Assembly (NCBI GenBank): GCA_049646585.1
Contig: JBARWC010000184.1
Location: forward strand, 1-64,000
DNA length: 64,000 nt
DNA from: G025836975 sp049646585
GTDB lineage: Bacteria > Pseudomonadota > Gammaproteobacteria > Burkholderiales > Burkholderiaceae_B
Direction: 5' to 3'
Part shown: positions 35,055-43,236 of the stretch, one piece after another
Position numbering within the stretch: the stretch's first letter is position 1
Layout of the letters: each line of letters begins with the position of its first letter
Translations under genes and position numbers: made by a program
Notes under the pieces: model-generated
Seen by the model: only the letters and a program-made list of their open reading frames with translations
The model's database searches: none
Told to the model about the DNA's origin: nothing

Positions 35055-36083
35055 ATGCGAGCCCTCGCCAAACTCGAAGCCGCGCCCGGCCTCACCATGA
35101 CGGATGTGCCGCGCCCGGCCATCGGCCACAACGACATCCTGATCAAAATAAAGAAGACCGCCATTTGCGGCACCGACATCCATATCTGGAAGTGGGACGA
35201 CTGGGCCAGCAAGACCATACCGGTGCCCATGCACGTCGGCCACGAATACGTCGGCGAGATCGTGGAAATCGGCCAGGAAGTCAGCGGCTTCAAGATAGGC
35301 GACCGGGTTTCGGGCGAAGGGCACATCACCTGCGGCTATTGCCGCAACTGCCGGGCCGGCAGACGCCATTTGTGCCGCAATACCTCGGGCGTGGGTGTGA
35401 ACCGTCCGGGGGCTTTCGCCGAATACCTGGCCCTGCCCGCCTTCAATGCCTTCAAGATACCCGACGAAGTTCCGGATGATCTGGCGGCGATCTTCGACCC
35501 TTTCGGCAATGCCACTCATACGGCCCTGGCCTTCAACCTGGTGGGCGAAGACGTGCTGATCACGGGCGCCGGCCCCATAGGCGCCATGGCCGCCGCCATT
35601 GCCCGCCATGTGGGCGCGCGCAACGTCGTCATTACCGATGTGAACGACTACCGCCTGGAACTGGCGGCGCGCATGGGGGCCAGCCGGACGGTGAACGTCA
35701 GCCGCGAATCCCTGCGCGACGTCATGTCGGAACTGGGCATGACCGAGGGCTTCGACGTGGGGCTGGAGATGTCGGGCGTTCCCAGCGCCTTCGAATCCAT
35801 GCTGGAAGAAATGAACCACGGCGGCAAGATCGCCATGCTGGGCATATTGCCCAGCGGCTTCGGCATAGACTGGAACAAAATCATCTTCAAGGGCCTGGAG
35901 ATCAAGGGTATCTACGGCCGGGAAATGTTCGAGACCTGGTACAAGATGGTGGCCATGCTGCAAAGCGGCCTGGACCTGTCGCCCATCGTTACCCATCGCT
36001 ACTCCGCCGGGGATTACCGCCAGGGCTTCGACGTGATGCTGTCCGGCCATAGCGGCAAGGTCATCCTGGACTGGGCGGCATAG
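35055..36083 (+). CDS. tdh: L-threonine 3-dehydrogenase
   Basis: A 342-residue zinc-dependent medium-chain dehydrogenase, oxidising L-threonine to 2-amino-3-ketobutyrate with NAD+. The catalytic zinc cysteine is Cys38 in ICGTDIHIWKWDDWA, followed by HVGHEYVGEI. The structural zinc cysteines are in CGYCRNCRAGRRHLC. The NAD site is ITGAGPIGAMAAAIA. The order kbl-tdh and the 34-bp spacing form a threonine-to-glycine operon. Confidence 0.96.
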   Translation: MRALAKLEAAPGLTMTDVPRPAIGHNDILIKIKKTAICGTDIHIWKWDDWASKTIPVPMHVGHEYVGEIVEIGQEVSGFKIGDRVSGEGHITCGYCRNCRAGRRHLCRNTSGVGVNRPGAFAEYLALPAFNAFKIPDEVPDDLAAIFDPFGNATHTALAFNLVGEDVLITGAGPIGAMAAAIARHVGARNVVITDVNDYRLELAARMGASRTVNVSRESLRDVMSELGMTEGFDVGLEMSGVPSAFESMLEEMNHGGKIAMLGILPSGFGIDWNKIIFKGLEIKGIYGREMFETWYKMVAMLQSGLDLSPIVTHRYSAGDYRQGFDVMLSGHSGKVILDWAA

Positions 36084-36120
36084 TGTCCTGTGTGGTGAAT
36101 CAAGCCGGGCTACTGGCGTC

Positions 36121-37068
36121 TTGAAGAAAAGCCGGCGTGCCGATTTCGTGAGCAATGCGCCGCTGCCCATGCGCGGCGGTGTGGCGCCCAGCCGGGTCTA
36201 TCTGCCCGCGGGGCCATGGGCGACGCTGCTGGATTTCCTGGTGGAGCGCTTCAAGCATGTGCCGCCTGCTATCCTGCAGGGCCGGCTGGAGCGTGGCGAA
36301 ATCGTCGATGCGGCGGGCCTGCCCCAGTCGTCCGACAGCCCTTACACGGGTTTGCGCTGGCTTTGGTATTACCGGGAAGTTCCGCAAGAGGCCGATGTGC
36401 CTTTCGAACTGCCCGTGCTGTATCGCGACAGATACCTGGTGGCGGTGGACAAGCCGCACTTCCTGGCCAGCACGCCGGGCGGCCGCTATCTGCGCGAAAC
36501 CGCACTGACGCGGCTACGCCTTGCGCTGGACCTGCCCCTGCTCAGCCCCATGCACAGGCTGGATAGGGACACGGCCGGCGTGCTGCTGTTTTGCGCCGAC
36601 CCCGACAGCCGGGGCGCCTATCAGGCCCTGTTCCAGAGCCGCGAGGTGCACAAGGAATATGAAGCCCTGGCTCCGCTACGCAGCGACGTGGAGCTGCCCT
36701 TGCTGCGCCGCAGCCGGATCGAATCCAGGCCCGGCCATTTCACCATGCGCGAAGTGGATGGCGAGCCCAACAGCGAAACCCATATCGAGCTGCTGCGGCA
36801 AAGCGACGGCCTGGGCCTGTTCCGCTTGCGGCCGTTTACCGGACGCAAGCATCAGCTGCGCGTTCACATGAGCGGCCTGGGCATGCCGATATGCAACGAC
36901 AACTTCTACCCGGAGCTCAAGGCCTACGCACAGTCCGACGATTTCAGCCGGCCTTTGCAGTTGTTGGCCCGGGCCATTGAGTTCACCGATCCCATCAGCG
37001 GCCGTCCGCGCCGCTTCGAAAGCCTGCGTGTGCTGTGTGGCGCGCAGCCCGGCCGGCCTTCGGCGTGA
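36121..37068 (+). CDS. RluA-like RNA pseudouridine synthase
   Basis: A 315-residue protein of the RluA branch. The catalytic motif is MHRLDRDTAGVLLF (Asp in H-R-L-D), followed by RPFTGRKHQLRVHM. It isomerises uridine in rRNA or tRNA; the specific site is not readable. Its N-terminal part PAGPWATLLDFLVERF and VVDKPHFL-like VAVDKPHFLAS fit the subgroup often found alone in betaproteobacteria. No ATG starts the reading frame: TTG at 36121, GTG at 36148 or ATG at 36169 are the candidates, and the first is used here tentatively. Confidence 0.88.
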   Translation: MKKSRRADFVSNAPLPMRGGVAPSRVYLPAGPWATLLDFLVERFKHVPPAILQGRLERGEIVDAAGLPQSSDSPYTGLRWLWYYREVPQEADVPFELPVLYRDRYLVAVDKPHFLASTPGGRYLRETALTRLRLALDLPLLSPMHRLDRDTAGVLLFCADPDSRGAYQALFQSREVHKEYEALAPLRSDVELPLLRRSRIESRPGHFTMREVDGEPNSETHIELLRQSDGLGLFRLRPFTGRKHQLRVHMSGLGMPICNDNFYPELKAYAQSDDFSRPLQLLARAIEFTDPISGRPRRFESLRVLCGAQPGRPSA

Positions 37069-37110
37069 TGCGCGCTGTTTCGTGATGATGTCGCCGGCCC
37101 CCGATGCTGC

Positions 37111-38106
37111 CTAGTAGTGATCGAAGCAGGCCTGGATGGCGGCGCGATCCCGGCTTAGCGTCAGGGCCAGCATAAGGAGTATCCGCGCCTTTTGCGGATT
37201 CAGCGAATCGCCGGACACCAGGCCGTGGCGGGCGTCGTTCTGGCTGGGCGTGACGACGCCCGAACCGCTGCGGCTGCTGCGCACGCAGACGATGCCCTGC
37301 TTGGCGGCCCGCCGCAGGCTGCTCTGGGCCTGCGGCGACAGGTTGCCGTTGCCGCAGCCCGCCGCCACGATGCCCTGCACGCCGGCTGCGATCGCGGCGT
37401 CGTATAGATGCCGGCCGGCGTCCTGGTGATCGTAGATGATGTCCACCGTGGGCAGTTTGCGCAGGCCCGCCAGCGAGAACTCGCTGTCCAGGGTGTGCCG
37501 TTTTTCGCTGTACTGGTGCAGATGCAGCCGGCCGCCGACGATCTGCCCCAGGCCGCCTTGTCCGAAGGACTGGAAAGTCTCGACCTGCGTGGTATTGGTC
37601 TTGGTGACATAGCGCGCGGCGTGCACGCGGTCGTTCAGCGTGACCATGACGCCCCGGCCCACGGCTTGGGGGCTGGATGCCAGCAGGACGGCGTTGTACA
37701 GATTGAGCGGGCCGTCGGCGCTTAGCGCCGAGCCGGGTCGCATGGCACCCGTCAGCACGACGGGCTTGCCGCTTTTTACCGTCAGGTTCAGGAAGTAGGC
37801 GGTTTCTTCCAGCGTGTCGGTGCCGTGCGTGATGACGACGCCGTCGGTACTGGGGTCGGCCAGCAGCGCATTGACCCTTGCGGCCAGCTTCAGCAGCATT
37901 TTGTTCGTGATGCAGCGGCTGTCCACATTGAAGACCTGCTCGCACTGGATGTCGGCCAGGGTGGTGATGGCGGGCACGGCGGTCAACAGCGAGTCTATGC
38001 CTTCGGTCACTGAGTAGTCGGTCAGGGTGGTGGCGGCTCCCGCCGTCGAGGCGATGGTGCCCCCGGTTCCCAGCAAGGCGATGCGGGGCAGTTGTGCGTG
38101 CTTCAT
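37111..38106 (-). CDS. L-asparaginase (type II-like, no signal peptide)
   Basis: A 331-residue enzyme hydrolysing asparagine to aspartate and ammonia. The first active-site motif LLGTGGTIAST carries the nucleophile Thr17; the second is VVITHGTDTLEETAYFL. GAMRPGSALSADGPLNLYNA follows as usual. No signal peptide is visible, so it acts in the cytoplasm. It is the last gene of a unit with a polar amino-acid ABC transporter, which suggests that asparagine, aspartate or glutamine is imported and used here. Confidence 0.93.
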   Translation of the reverse strand: MKHAQLPRIALLGTGGTIASTAGAATTLTDYSVTEGIDSLLTAVPAITTLADIQCEQVFNVDSRCITNKMLLKLAARVNALLADPSTDGVVITHGTDTLEETAYFLNLTVKSGKPVVLTGAMRPGSALSADGPLNLYNAVLLASSPQAVGRGVMVTLNDRVHAARYVTKTNTTQVETFQSFGQGGLGQIVGGRLHLHQYSEKRHTLDSEFSLAGLRKLPTVDIIYDHQDAGRHLYDAAIAAGVQGIVAAGCGNGNLSPQAQSSLRRAAKQGIVCVRSSRSGSGVVTPSQNDARHGLVSGDSLNPQKARILLMLALTLSRDRAAIQACFDHY

Positions 38107-38143
38107 GGACGTCTCCGCGGCCCGTCGCCCTGTTGGGGCGGGC

Positions 38144-38821
38144 TCAGTGTTTAAGCCGGCGTTCGAGCAGGTGTACGCAGGCCAGCAGGAAGAAATTGAT
38201 CATCAGGTATAGCATGCCCGCCAGGACGAAGGTTTCGATGATGGCGTAGTTCTGGTTCATCAGCCGCTTGGCGTGCCCCGTCAGTTCCATGACGGCAATG
38301 GTGGAGGCCAGGCTGGTGCCCTTGATGACCAGCACGATTTCATTGCTGTAGGCCGGCAGGGCCTGGCGGATGGCCAGCGGAAAGACCACGCGGCGAAAGC
38401 GCAGCGCGGCCGACATCCCGCAGGCCTTGGCGGCTTCGATCTGGCCCTTGGGCACGGACTGGAAGCCGCCCCGCAATACCTCGCTGACATAGGCACCGCT
38501 GTTCAGGGCGATGGCCAGCACGGCGCAGCGCCCGCCGTCGCTGAACAGCCACCACAGGGCCGGGTTTTCGCGCACGAAGGGCAGGGTGCCTATGCCGTAA
38601 TAGAGTATGAACAACTGCACCAGCAGCGGCGTGCCGCGAAAGCAGGTGCTGTAGACGAAGGCGAAGCGCGCCGCCAGCGTGTTGGGCGACATGCGCATCA
38701 GCGCCAGGCCCAGGCCGATGAGCGAGGCCAGGAAGATGGACGTCAGGCCGATGTACACGCTAAGGCCGAAACCCTGGAACAGGTTGACGACGGTGTGCTG
38801 GAAGAGGGCGGCGTCTATCAT
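38144..38821 (-). CDS. Polar amino acid ABC transporter permease (HisM-like)
   Basis: A 225-residue inner-membrane subunit with about five helices. The ABC permease coupling loop reads EAAKACGMSAALRFRRVVFP (about residue 140), matching the E-A-A---G---------P consensus. It pairs with the permease encoded 7 bp upstream (38829-39539). The asparaginase gene follows 37 bp downstream. Confidence 0.92.
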   Translation of the reverse strand: MIDAALFQHTVVNLFQGFGLSVYIGLTSIFLASLIGLGLALMRMSPNTLAARFAFVYSTCFRGTPLLVQLFILYYGIGTLPFVRENPALWWLFSDGGRCAVLAIALNSGAYVSEVLRGGFQSVPKGQIEAAKACGMSAALRFRRVVFPLAIRQALPAYSNEIVLVIKGTSLASTIAVMELTGHAKRLMNQNYAIIETFVLAGMLYLMINFFLLACVHLLERRLKH

Positions 38822-38828
38822 GCGGGTC

Positions 38829-39539
38829 TCAATGCCCCCTCATGCCGCGGCCGAAATGGCGTTCGGCCAGCACGAACACGCCTTGGCTGCCTATGCCGAC
38901 GATGAAGTACAGTGCGCCGGCCATCAGGTAGAGCGCCAGCGGTTCACGCGTGGCGGCGGCGCCCAGCACGGCGGCGCGCATTATCTCCACCAGGCCCACC
39001 AGCGAGATGAGGGCCGTATCCTTGAGCGCCGTTTGCCAGACGTTGTTGGCGCCTGGCAGCGCGTACCAGAACATCTGGGGAATGACGATGCGCCTGAGGC
39101 GTTGCCAGGGCGCCATGCCTATGGCCTTGGCTGCTTCGATCTGCCCCGGCGGGATGGCCTTCAGGGCGCCTCGAAAGACTTCGACGCTGTAGGAGCCGGC
39201 AATAAGCCCGATGGCCAGTATGCCGACCAAGGCGGGAAACCAGTTCGTCATGGCGTCCTGCCAGCGCAGGGCGTCGGCCAGGTCGGCGGCCGCCTGGACC
39301 GAGCCGAAGAACAGCAGGTAGATGATGAGCAGTTCGGGAATGCTGCGCACCACGGTCGTGTAGCCGCTGACGAGCAGGCTCGCCAGCCGGGCGCCGGCGG
39401 TCTTGATGCTGGCGCCCGCAATGCCGATGACGATACCCAGGGCCATGCCGAGTACCGATATGAGCAGGGTCATGGCGGCGCCGCGCAGCAGGGTCCAGCC
39501 CCATCCTTCGCGCAGCACCGACTGTATCGTCTCAAGCAT
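38829..39539 (-). CDS. Polar amino acid ABC transporter permease (HisQ-like)
   Basis: A 236-residue inner-membrane subunit. The coupling loop is EAAKAIGMAPWQRLRRIVIP. Together with the next gene it forms the heterodimeric channel of a His/Glu/Gln-type importer. Its ATG is 6 bp after the stop of the binding-protein gene, indicating tight co-translation. Confidence 0.92.
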   Translation of the reverse strand: MLETIQSVLREGWGWTLLRGAAMTLLISVLGMALGIVIGIAGASIKTAGARLASLLVSGYTTVVRSIPELLIIYLLFFGSVQAAADLADALRWQDAMTNWFPALVGILAIGLIAGSYSVEVFRGALKAIPPGQIEAAKAIGMAPWQRLRRIVIPQMFWYALPGANNVWQTALKDTALISLVGLVEIMRAAVLGAAATREPLALYLMAGALYFIVGIGSQGVFVLAERHFGRGMRGH

Positions 39540-39545
39540 GGACGT

Positions 39546-40361
39546 TTACTTCTTGCAGACCTCGTAGTTCGAAATGTCGATGTCGAACCATTTTTCGCTG
39601 GAGGCCTTGATGGTGCCGTCGTTGATCAGCTTGCACAAGGCGGCGTCGACCTTTTGCTTGAGCTCGGTTTTCTGCTTGTTGATGCCCACGCCTATGCCGT
39701 AGCCCAGCGTTTCCGGGGCGGACGAGCCTTTGATGATCAGCTTGGACAAGGCGAACTGCTTGTCGCCGACTTTCTTCAGGAATTTCGATTGCGAGGTCAG
39801 GTCGGCGAAGGTGGCGTCCAGGCGTCCGGCATCCAGGTCGATCTGCATCTGGTCCAGGGTGTCGTAGTTCTTGATCTTCAGGCCGGGGGCAGATTTACGC
39901 AGGTAGTCGCCATGGGTGGTGCCGCCTTGCACGCCGACCGTCTTGCCGGCCAGTCCCTGAAATATGGCGTCGGTGCTGCCGGCCGAAACCAGGGGGCTGT
40001 TCTTGGGCAGGATGAAGATCGCGTCTTCGACCGCATAGGGAATGCTGAAGGAGATGCGCTTGCTGCGCTCGGGCGTGACCGACATGCCCGAGATGATCAG
40101 GTCGAAGCGGTTGGCGTCCAGGGACGGTATCAGGCTGTCGAAGGCTTGCACGACGAAGCGGCAATCCGATTTCAGTTCCTTGCAAAGCGCATTGCCCACG
40201 TCGGCGTCGAATCCGCTGACCTTGCCGGCGGCATCGACCATGCTCCAGGGCGGGTAGCCGCCCTCGGTGCCGATCTTCAGGGTGTCGGCCGAGGCGATGT
40301 TCAGCCCCAGCAACGCCAGGCCCGCGCACAGCGCGGCTTTCTTGATAATGGGTGTGATCAC
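39546..40361 (-). CDS. Polar amino acid ABC transporter substrate-binding protein
   Basis: A 271-residue periplasmic binding protein (SBP_bac_3). It starts at GTG (complement of 40359-40361) preceded by AGGAAGATTCAC; the signal peptide ends near IASA-DTLKIGTEGGYPPW. Family motifs: DVGNALCKELKSDC, LIISGMSVTPERSKRISFS and VGVQGGTTHGDYL. The extra cysteine near the C-terminus may pair with an internal one. It follows the ATPase gene after 151 bp holding a long hairpin. Confidence 0.93.
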   Translation of the reverse strand: MITPIIKKAALCAGLALLGLNIASADTLKIGTEGGYPPWSMVDAAGKVSGFDADVGNALCKELKSDCRFVVQAFDSLIPSLDANRFDLIISGMSVTPERSKRISFSIPYAVEDAIFILPKNSPLVSAGSTDAIFQGLAGKTVGVQGGTTHGDYLRKSAPGLKIKNYDTLDQMQIDLDAGRLDATFADLTSQSKFLKKVGDKQFALSKLIIKGSSAPETLGYGIGVGINKQKTELKQKVDAALCKLINDGTIKASSEKWFDIDISNYEVCKK

Positions 40362-40407
40362 GTGAATCTTCCTAGATGAGGCCGCGCGGGCGGCCGGCAA
40401 TATTGTG

Positions 40408-40449
40408 CTTGGTTTGCCGTGGCGGGGGCGGCGTGCCCCCGGAACCAAG
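40408..40449 (-). other. Long intercistronic hairpin between ABC ATPase and binding-protein genes
   Basis: CTTGGTT (40408-40414) pairs with AACCAAG (40443-40449), and inside it GGGGGC (40424-40429) pairs with GCCCCC (40435-40440). No T-run follows on the minus strand. It could set unequal expression of the ATPase and the binding protein by processing or stability. Confidence 0.55.
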
Positions 40450-40512
40450 ATCTTACCAAAGAGCGGGGGGTGTCCGCCCGGGATCGCCCTGGCTTCGGAG
40501 GCTGGGCCGGGT

Positions 40513-41286
40513 CTAATGCGTGGGCCGCAGAAACTGGCGCAGGCGCTCGGATTCGGGGCGGCCGAACAGCGCCTCGGGTGCGCCTTCTTCTTCTATCCGG
40601 CCGTTGTGCATGAACAGGGCGCGGTCTGAGACCTCGCGGGCGAACTTCATTTCGTGCGTCACCAGCAGCATGCTGCGGCCTTCTTCGGCCAATTGCCGGA
40701 TCACGCGCAGGACCTCGCCCACCATTTCGGGGTCCAGAGCGGAAGTGGGCTCGTCGAACAGCAAGACGTCGGGGTTCATGGCCAAGGCGCGCGCAATGGC
40801 CACGCGCTGCTGCTGCCCGCCGGAAAGCTCGGCGGGGTAGGCGTCTTTCTTTTCCGCCAGGCCGACCTTGGCCAGCAACTGCATGGCGTGGTCGCTGGCT
40901 TCGTGCCTGGGGATGCCTTGCACGTGCACCGGCCCTTCTATGACGTTTTGCAACACATTGCGATGCGACCACAGGTTGAAGTTCTGGAAGACCATGCCCA
41001 GGCGCGCACGCACGCGTTCCAGCTGCCTGAGGTCGCTGCTGACCACCACGCCGTCCTTGCGTTTGTGGCTGCGCAGGGTTTCCTTGCCGATATGGACCAG
41101 GCCGCTATCGGGCACCACCAGGTGGTTGATGCAGCGCAAAAGGGTGCTCTTGCCGGAGCCCGAGGCGCCGATGATGGAAAGCACATGGCCCTGGCAGGCC
41201 GAAAACGAGATGCCGCGCAGGACTTCGTTCGAACCAAAGGATTTGTGGATATCTTCTACCCTGACGGCGTAATCGCTAGCGGTCAT
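40513..41286 (-). CDS. Polar amino acid ABC transporter ATP-binding protein
   Basis: A 257-residue ABC ATPase. Walker A is IGASGSGKSTLLRC, the signature is LSGGQQQRVAIARALAM, Walker B is VLLFDEPTSALDPEMV and the switch His is in LLVTHEM. It matches the HisP/GlnQ subgroup, including the extra HKRKDG-like insertion after the A-loop. The start at 41286 (MTASDYAVRVED) is preferred; upstream in-frame sequence is Arg-rich and non-coding in style. It is the first gene of the transporter operon, 124 bp after rpoN. Confidence 0.94.
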   Translation of the reverse strand: MTASDYAVRVEDIHKSFGSNEVLRGISFSACQGHVLSIIGASGSGKSTLLRCINHLVVPDSGLVHIGKETLRSHKRKDGVVVSSDLRQLERVRARLGMVFQNFNLWSHRNVLQNVIEGPVHVQGIPRHEASDHAMQLLAKVGLAEKKDAYPAELSGGQQQRVAIARALAMNPDVLLFDEPTSALDPEMVGEVLRVIRQLAEEGRSMLLVTHEMKFAREVSDRALFMHNGRIEEEGAPEALFGRPESERLRQFLRPTH

Positions 41287-41410
41287 GGGGTGGAACGCGT
41301 CGCGGCGGGCGTGGGAACGGGCGGGATCGGCATGGCTCTTGCGTCGGCGCAAAAGCATCCATTTTAACCTGTCGCGTGGCTGGCTCCCGATGAGCGGAAA
41401 ACCTTGCCCG

Positions 41411-42871
41411 CTAGAGCGCGCGCCGCAATTCGGCGGGCGGGCACTTGATCTGGGCCCGGTACTTGGACACGGTGCGCCTGGCCACGACCACCCCCTCCCG
41501 CGCCAGCTTGCTGGCCAGCATGACGTCGGACAGCGGCTCTTGCGGGTTTTCCTCGGCGATCATTTCCTGGATCAGCGCCCGCACCGCCACGGCAGAGCAG
41601 GTGCCGCCCGAGCGGGTCGCCAGTTCGCGCGAGAAAAAGTGCTTGAACTCATAGATGCCGCGAGGCGAGGCCAGGTATTTGTTGCTGGTCGCGCGCGAAA
41701 CAGTGGACTCGTGCAGACCCAGTTCGTCGGCGATTTCGCTGAGCATGAGCGGCCGCAAGGCGATCTCGCCATAGTCGAAGAAGGTTTGCTGGCGCGCCAC
41801 GATGGCTTGCGCGACCCGCTGTATGGTCGTGCTGCGCTGTTCCAGGCTGCGCATGAGCCAGCGTGCTTCCTGCAGCGCTTGCGCCATCAGCGAACGGCCG
41901 TTATAGCGGGTTTCCTTGAAAACCTGCGCATAGGCGGTGTTCAGGCGGGCCTGGGGAATGGCGCTGTCGTTGGCGATGGCGACCCACGCCTTGCCCGACT
42001 TACGCACGATCACGTCCGGCACGATGTAGCAGGACGGGTCGACGGCGCCATATCTGCCTCCCGGTCTTGGGTCCAGCGAACGTATCAAGGCGCAAGCTGC
42101 TTGCAGGTCTTCGGACGAGCATTCCAGGGTCCGCGACAGACCGGGATAGTCGCAGCGGCCCAGCCTCTCGAGTTGCTCGTTGACGATGCGCAAGGCGAGT
42201 TCCAGGCCTTCGGTGGATGGCGGCAGAGCATTCAGTTGCAGCCTTAGGCATTCTGCCAGGCTGCGTGCCCCCAGGCCGGGGGGGCCGAGCTGCTGCACAA
42301 GGCGCAGTGCGACCTCCCATTCCTGCTCCTGCGGGGCGGCGGAAAACTGCCCGTCATCGGCCAACTCCGCAAAAGGAATCCGAAGATAGCCGTCGTCGTC
42401 GAGTGCTTCGATGACGTACTGCACCAATTCATAATCGCGTTCGCTCAGCTTATAGGCGGAGGCGTCGGTCAGCAGGCTCTCTTTCAAGGAGGTCTCACTG
42501 CGCGCCCATTGGCCCACGTCAGTGGCGGGTTGATCGGCGTTCCGGCTGGCGGGATAGTCACCCGAATACCCGGAGGGCGCTTCGGCTTCTATGTGCTGCG
42601 TGGCCGGCATGGTTTCCGGATCCCCGCCTCCATCCGCGGGCGTCTGTGGCGAAGGCGCCGCGTCCGGTTCGGCATCGCTGCGGGCGGGAGGCGCATCGGC
42701 ATGCGCAGACTGGTCGTCCTGTTCTTCCAGGAAAGGATTGTTCGCGATCGCTTCGGCCACTTCGCGGCTGAAGTCCAGGGTGGACATCTGAAGGAGCTTG
42801 ACGGACTGTTGCAGCCTGGGTGTAAGCGTGGTTTGCTGGCGGGTCTGCAATTCAAATGAAATCTGTGCCAC
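41411..42871 (-). CDS. rpoN: RNA polymerase sigma-54 factor
   Basis: A 486-residue sigma-54. Region I is Gln/Leu-rich (QISFELQTRQQTTLTPRLQ and SVKLLQMSTLDF); an acidic Pro-rich region II spans about 50-125; the core-binding and HTH regions include LSEIADELGLHESTVSRATS. The C-terminal RpoN box is ARRTVSKYR. The start is GTG (complement of 42869-42871) with AGGGAGATACGAA upstream. The usual neighbours lptB, hpf and ptsN are absent; instead two sigma-54 activators lie next to it, so this may be an additional rpoN copy. Confidence 0.93.
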   Translation of the reverse strand: MAQISFELQTRQQTTLTPRLQQSVKLLQMSTLDFSREVAEAIANNPFLEEQDDQSAHADAPPARSDAEPDAAPSPQTPADGGGDPETMPATQHIEAEAPSGYSGDYPASRNADQPATDVGQWARSETSLKESLLTDASAYKLSERDYELVQYVIEALDDDGYLRIPFAELADDGQFSAAPQEQEWEVALRLVQQLGPPGLGARSLAECLRLQLNALPPSTEGLELALRIVNEQLERLGRCDYPGLSRTLECSSEDLQAACALIRSLDPRPGGRYGAVDPSCYIVPDVIVRKSGKAWVAIANDSAIPQARLNTAYAQVFKETRYNGRSLMAQALQEARWLMRSLEQRSTTIQRVAQAIVARQQTFFDYGEIALRPLMLSEIADELGLHESTVSRATSNKYLASPRGIYEFKHFFSRELATRSGGTCSAVAVRALIQEMIAEENPQEPLSDVMLASKLAREGVVVARRTVSKYRAQIKCPPAELRRAL

Positions 42872-43236
42872 TTCGTATCTCCCTGTCGAAGGCTTATTTG
42901 TATGTGTCGAGTGCAATGGGTATTCAAGCAACATTCATGCCAAGGCATGTAATCCAATGCTGAGAACCTATCCGGATGTTTCCGTCGGCGGCCGGCCCTA
43001 CGGGGCGCTTCCAGGTGGCTCGTGTAACAGCCCCTGTTTTTTTATTAGATCCGCGTGTGCGGGCGCCTTTGGCGGCCCGTCATGCATCGGCGCCCGCGCC
43101 TTATTTACCGGTGTTTGTAAGAAGTGCTTCGCCTGCCATCGCCCGCGACTTGCCTGCGAGCTCTACGGGACTCCAGCGTCGACCCGCAACCCGAGGCCTA
43201 CAAAGGCAACGCCAATATGGTCGGGCCTCGATCGTG
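42872..43236. other. 365-bp gap between rpoN and the upstream EBP gene
   Basis: No protein-coding signal is seen on either strand. The rpoN ribosome-binding site lies at its left end. A plus-strand terminator-like hairpin sits at 43012-43043, opposite to both flanking genes, which raises the possibility of a short plus-strand RNA starting near 42900-42930. Only very weak promoter elements were found there. Confidence 0.4.
43012..43043 (+). terminator. Plus-strand terminator-like hairpin upstream of rpoN
   Basis: CAGG-T-GGCT (43012-43020) pairs with AGCCCCTG (43029-43036) with one bulged base, followed by seven T. It is oriented against the neighbouring minus-strand genes, so it would end a plus-strand or antisense transcript. 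Confidence 0.5.
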
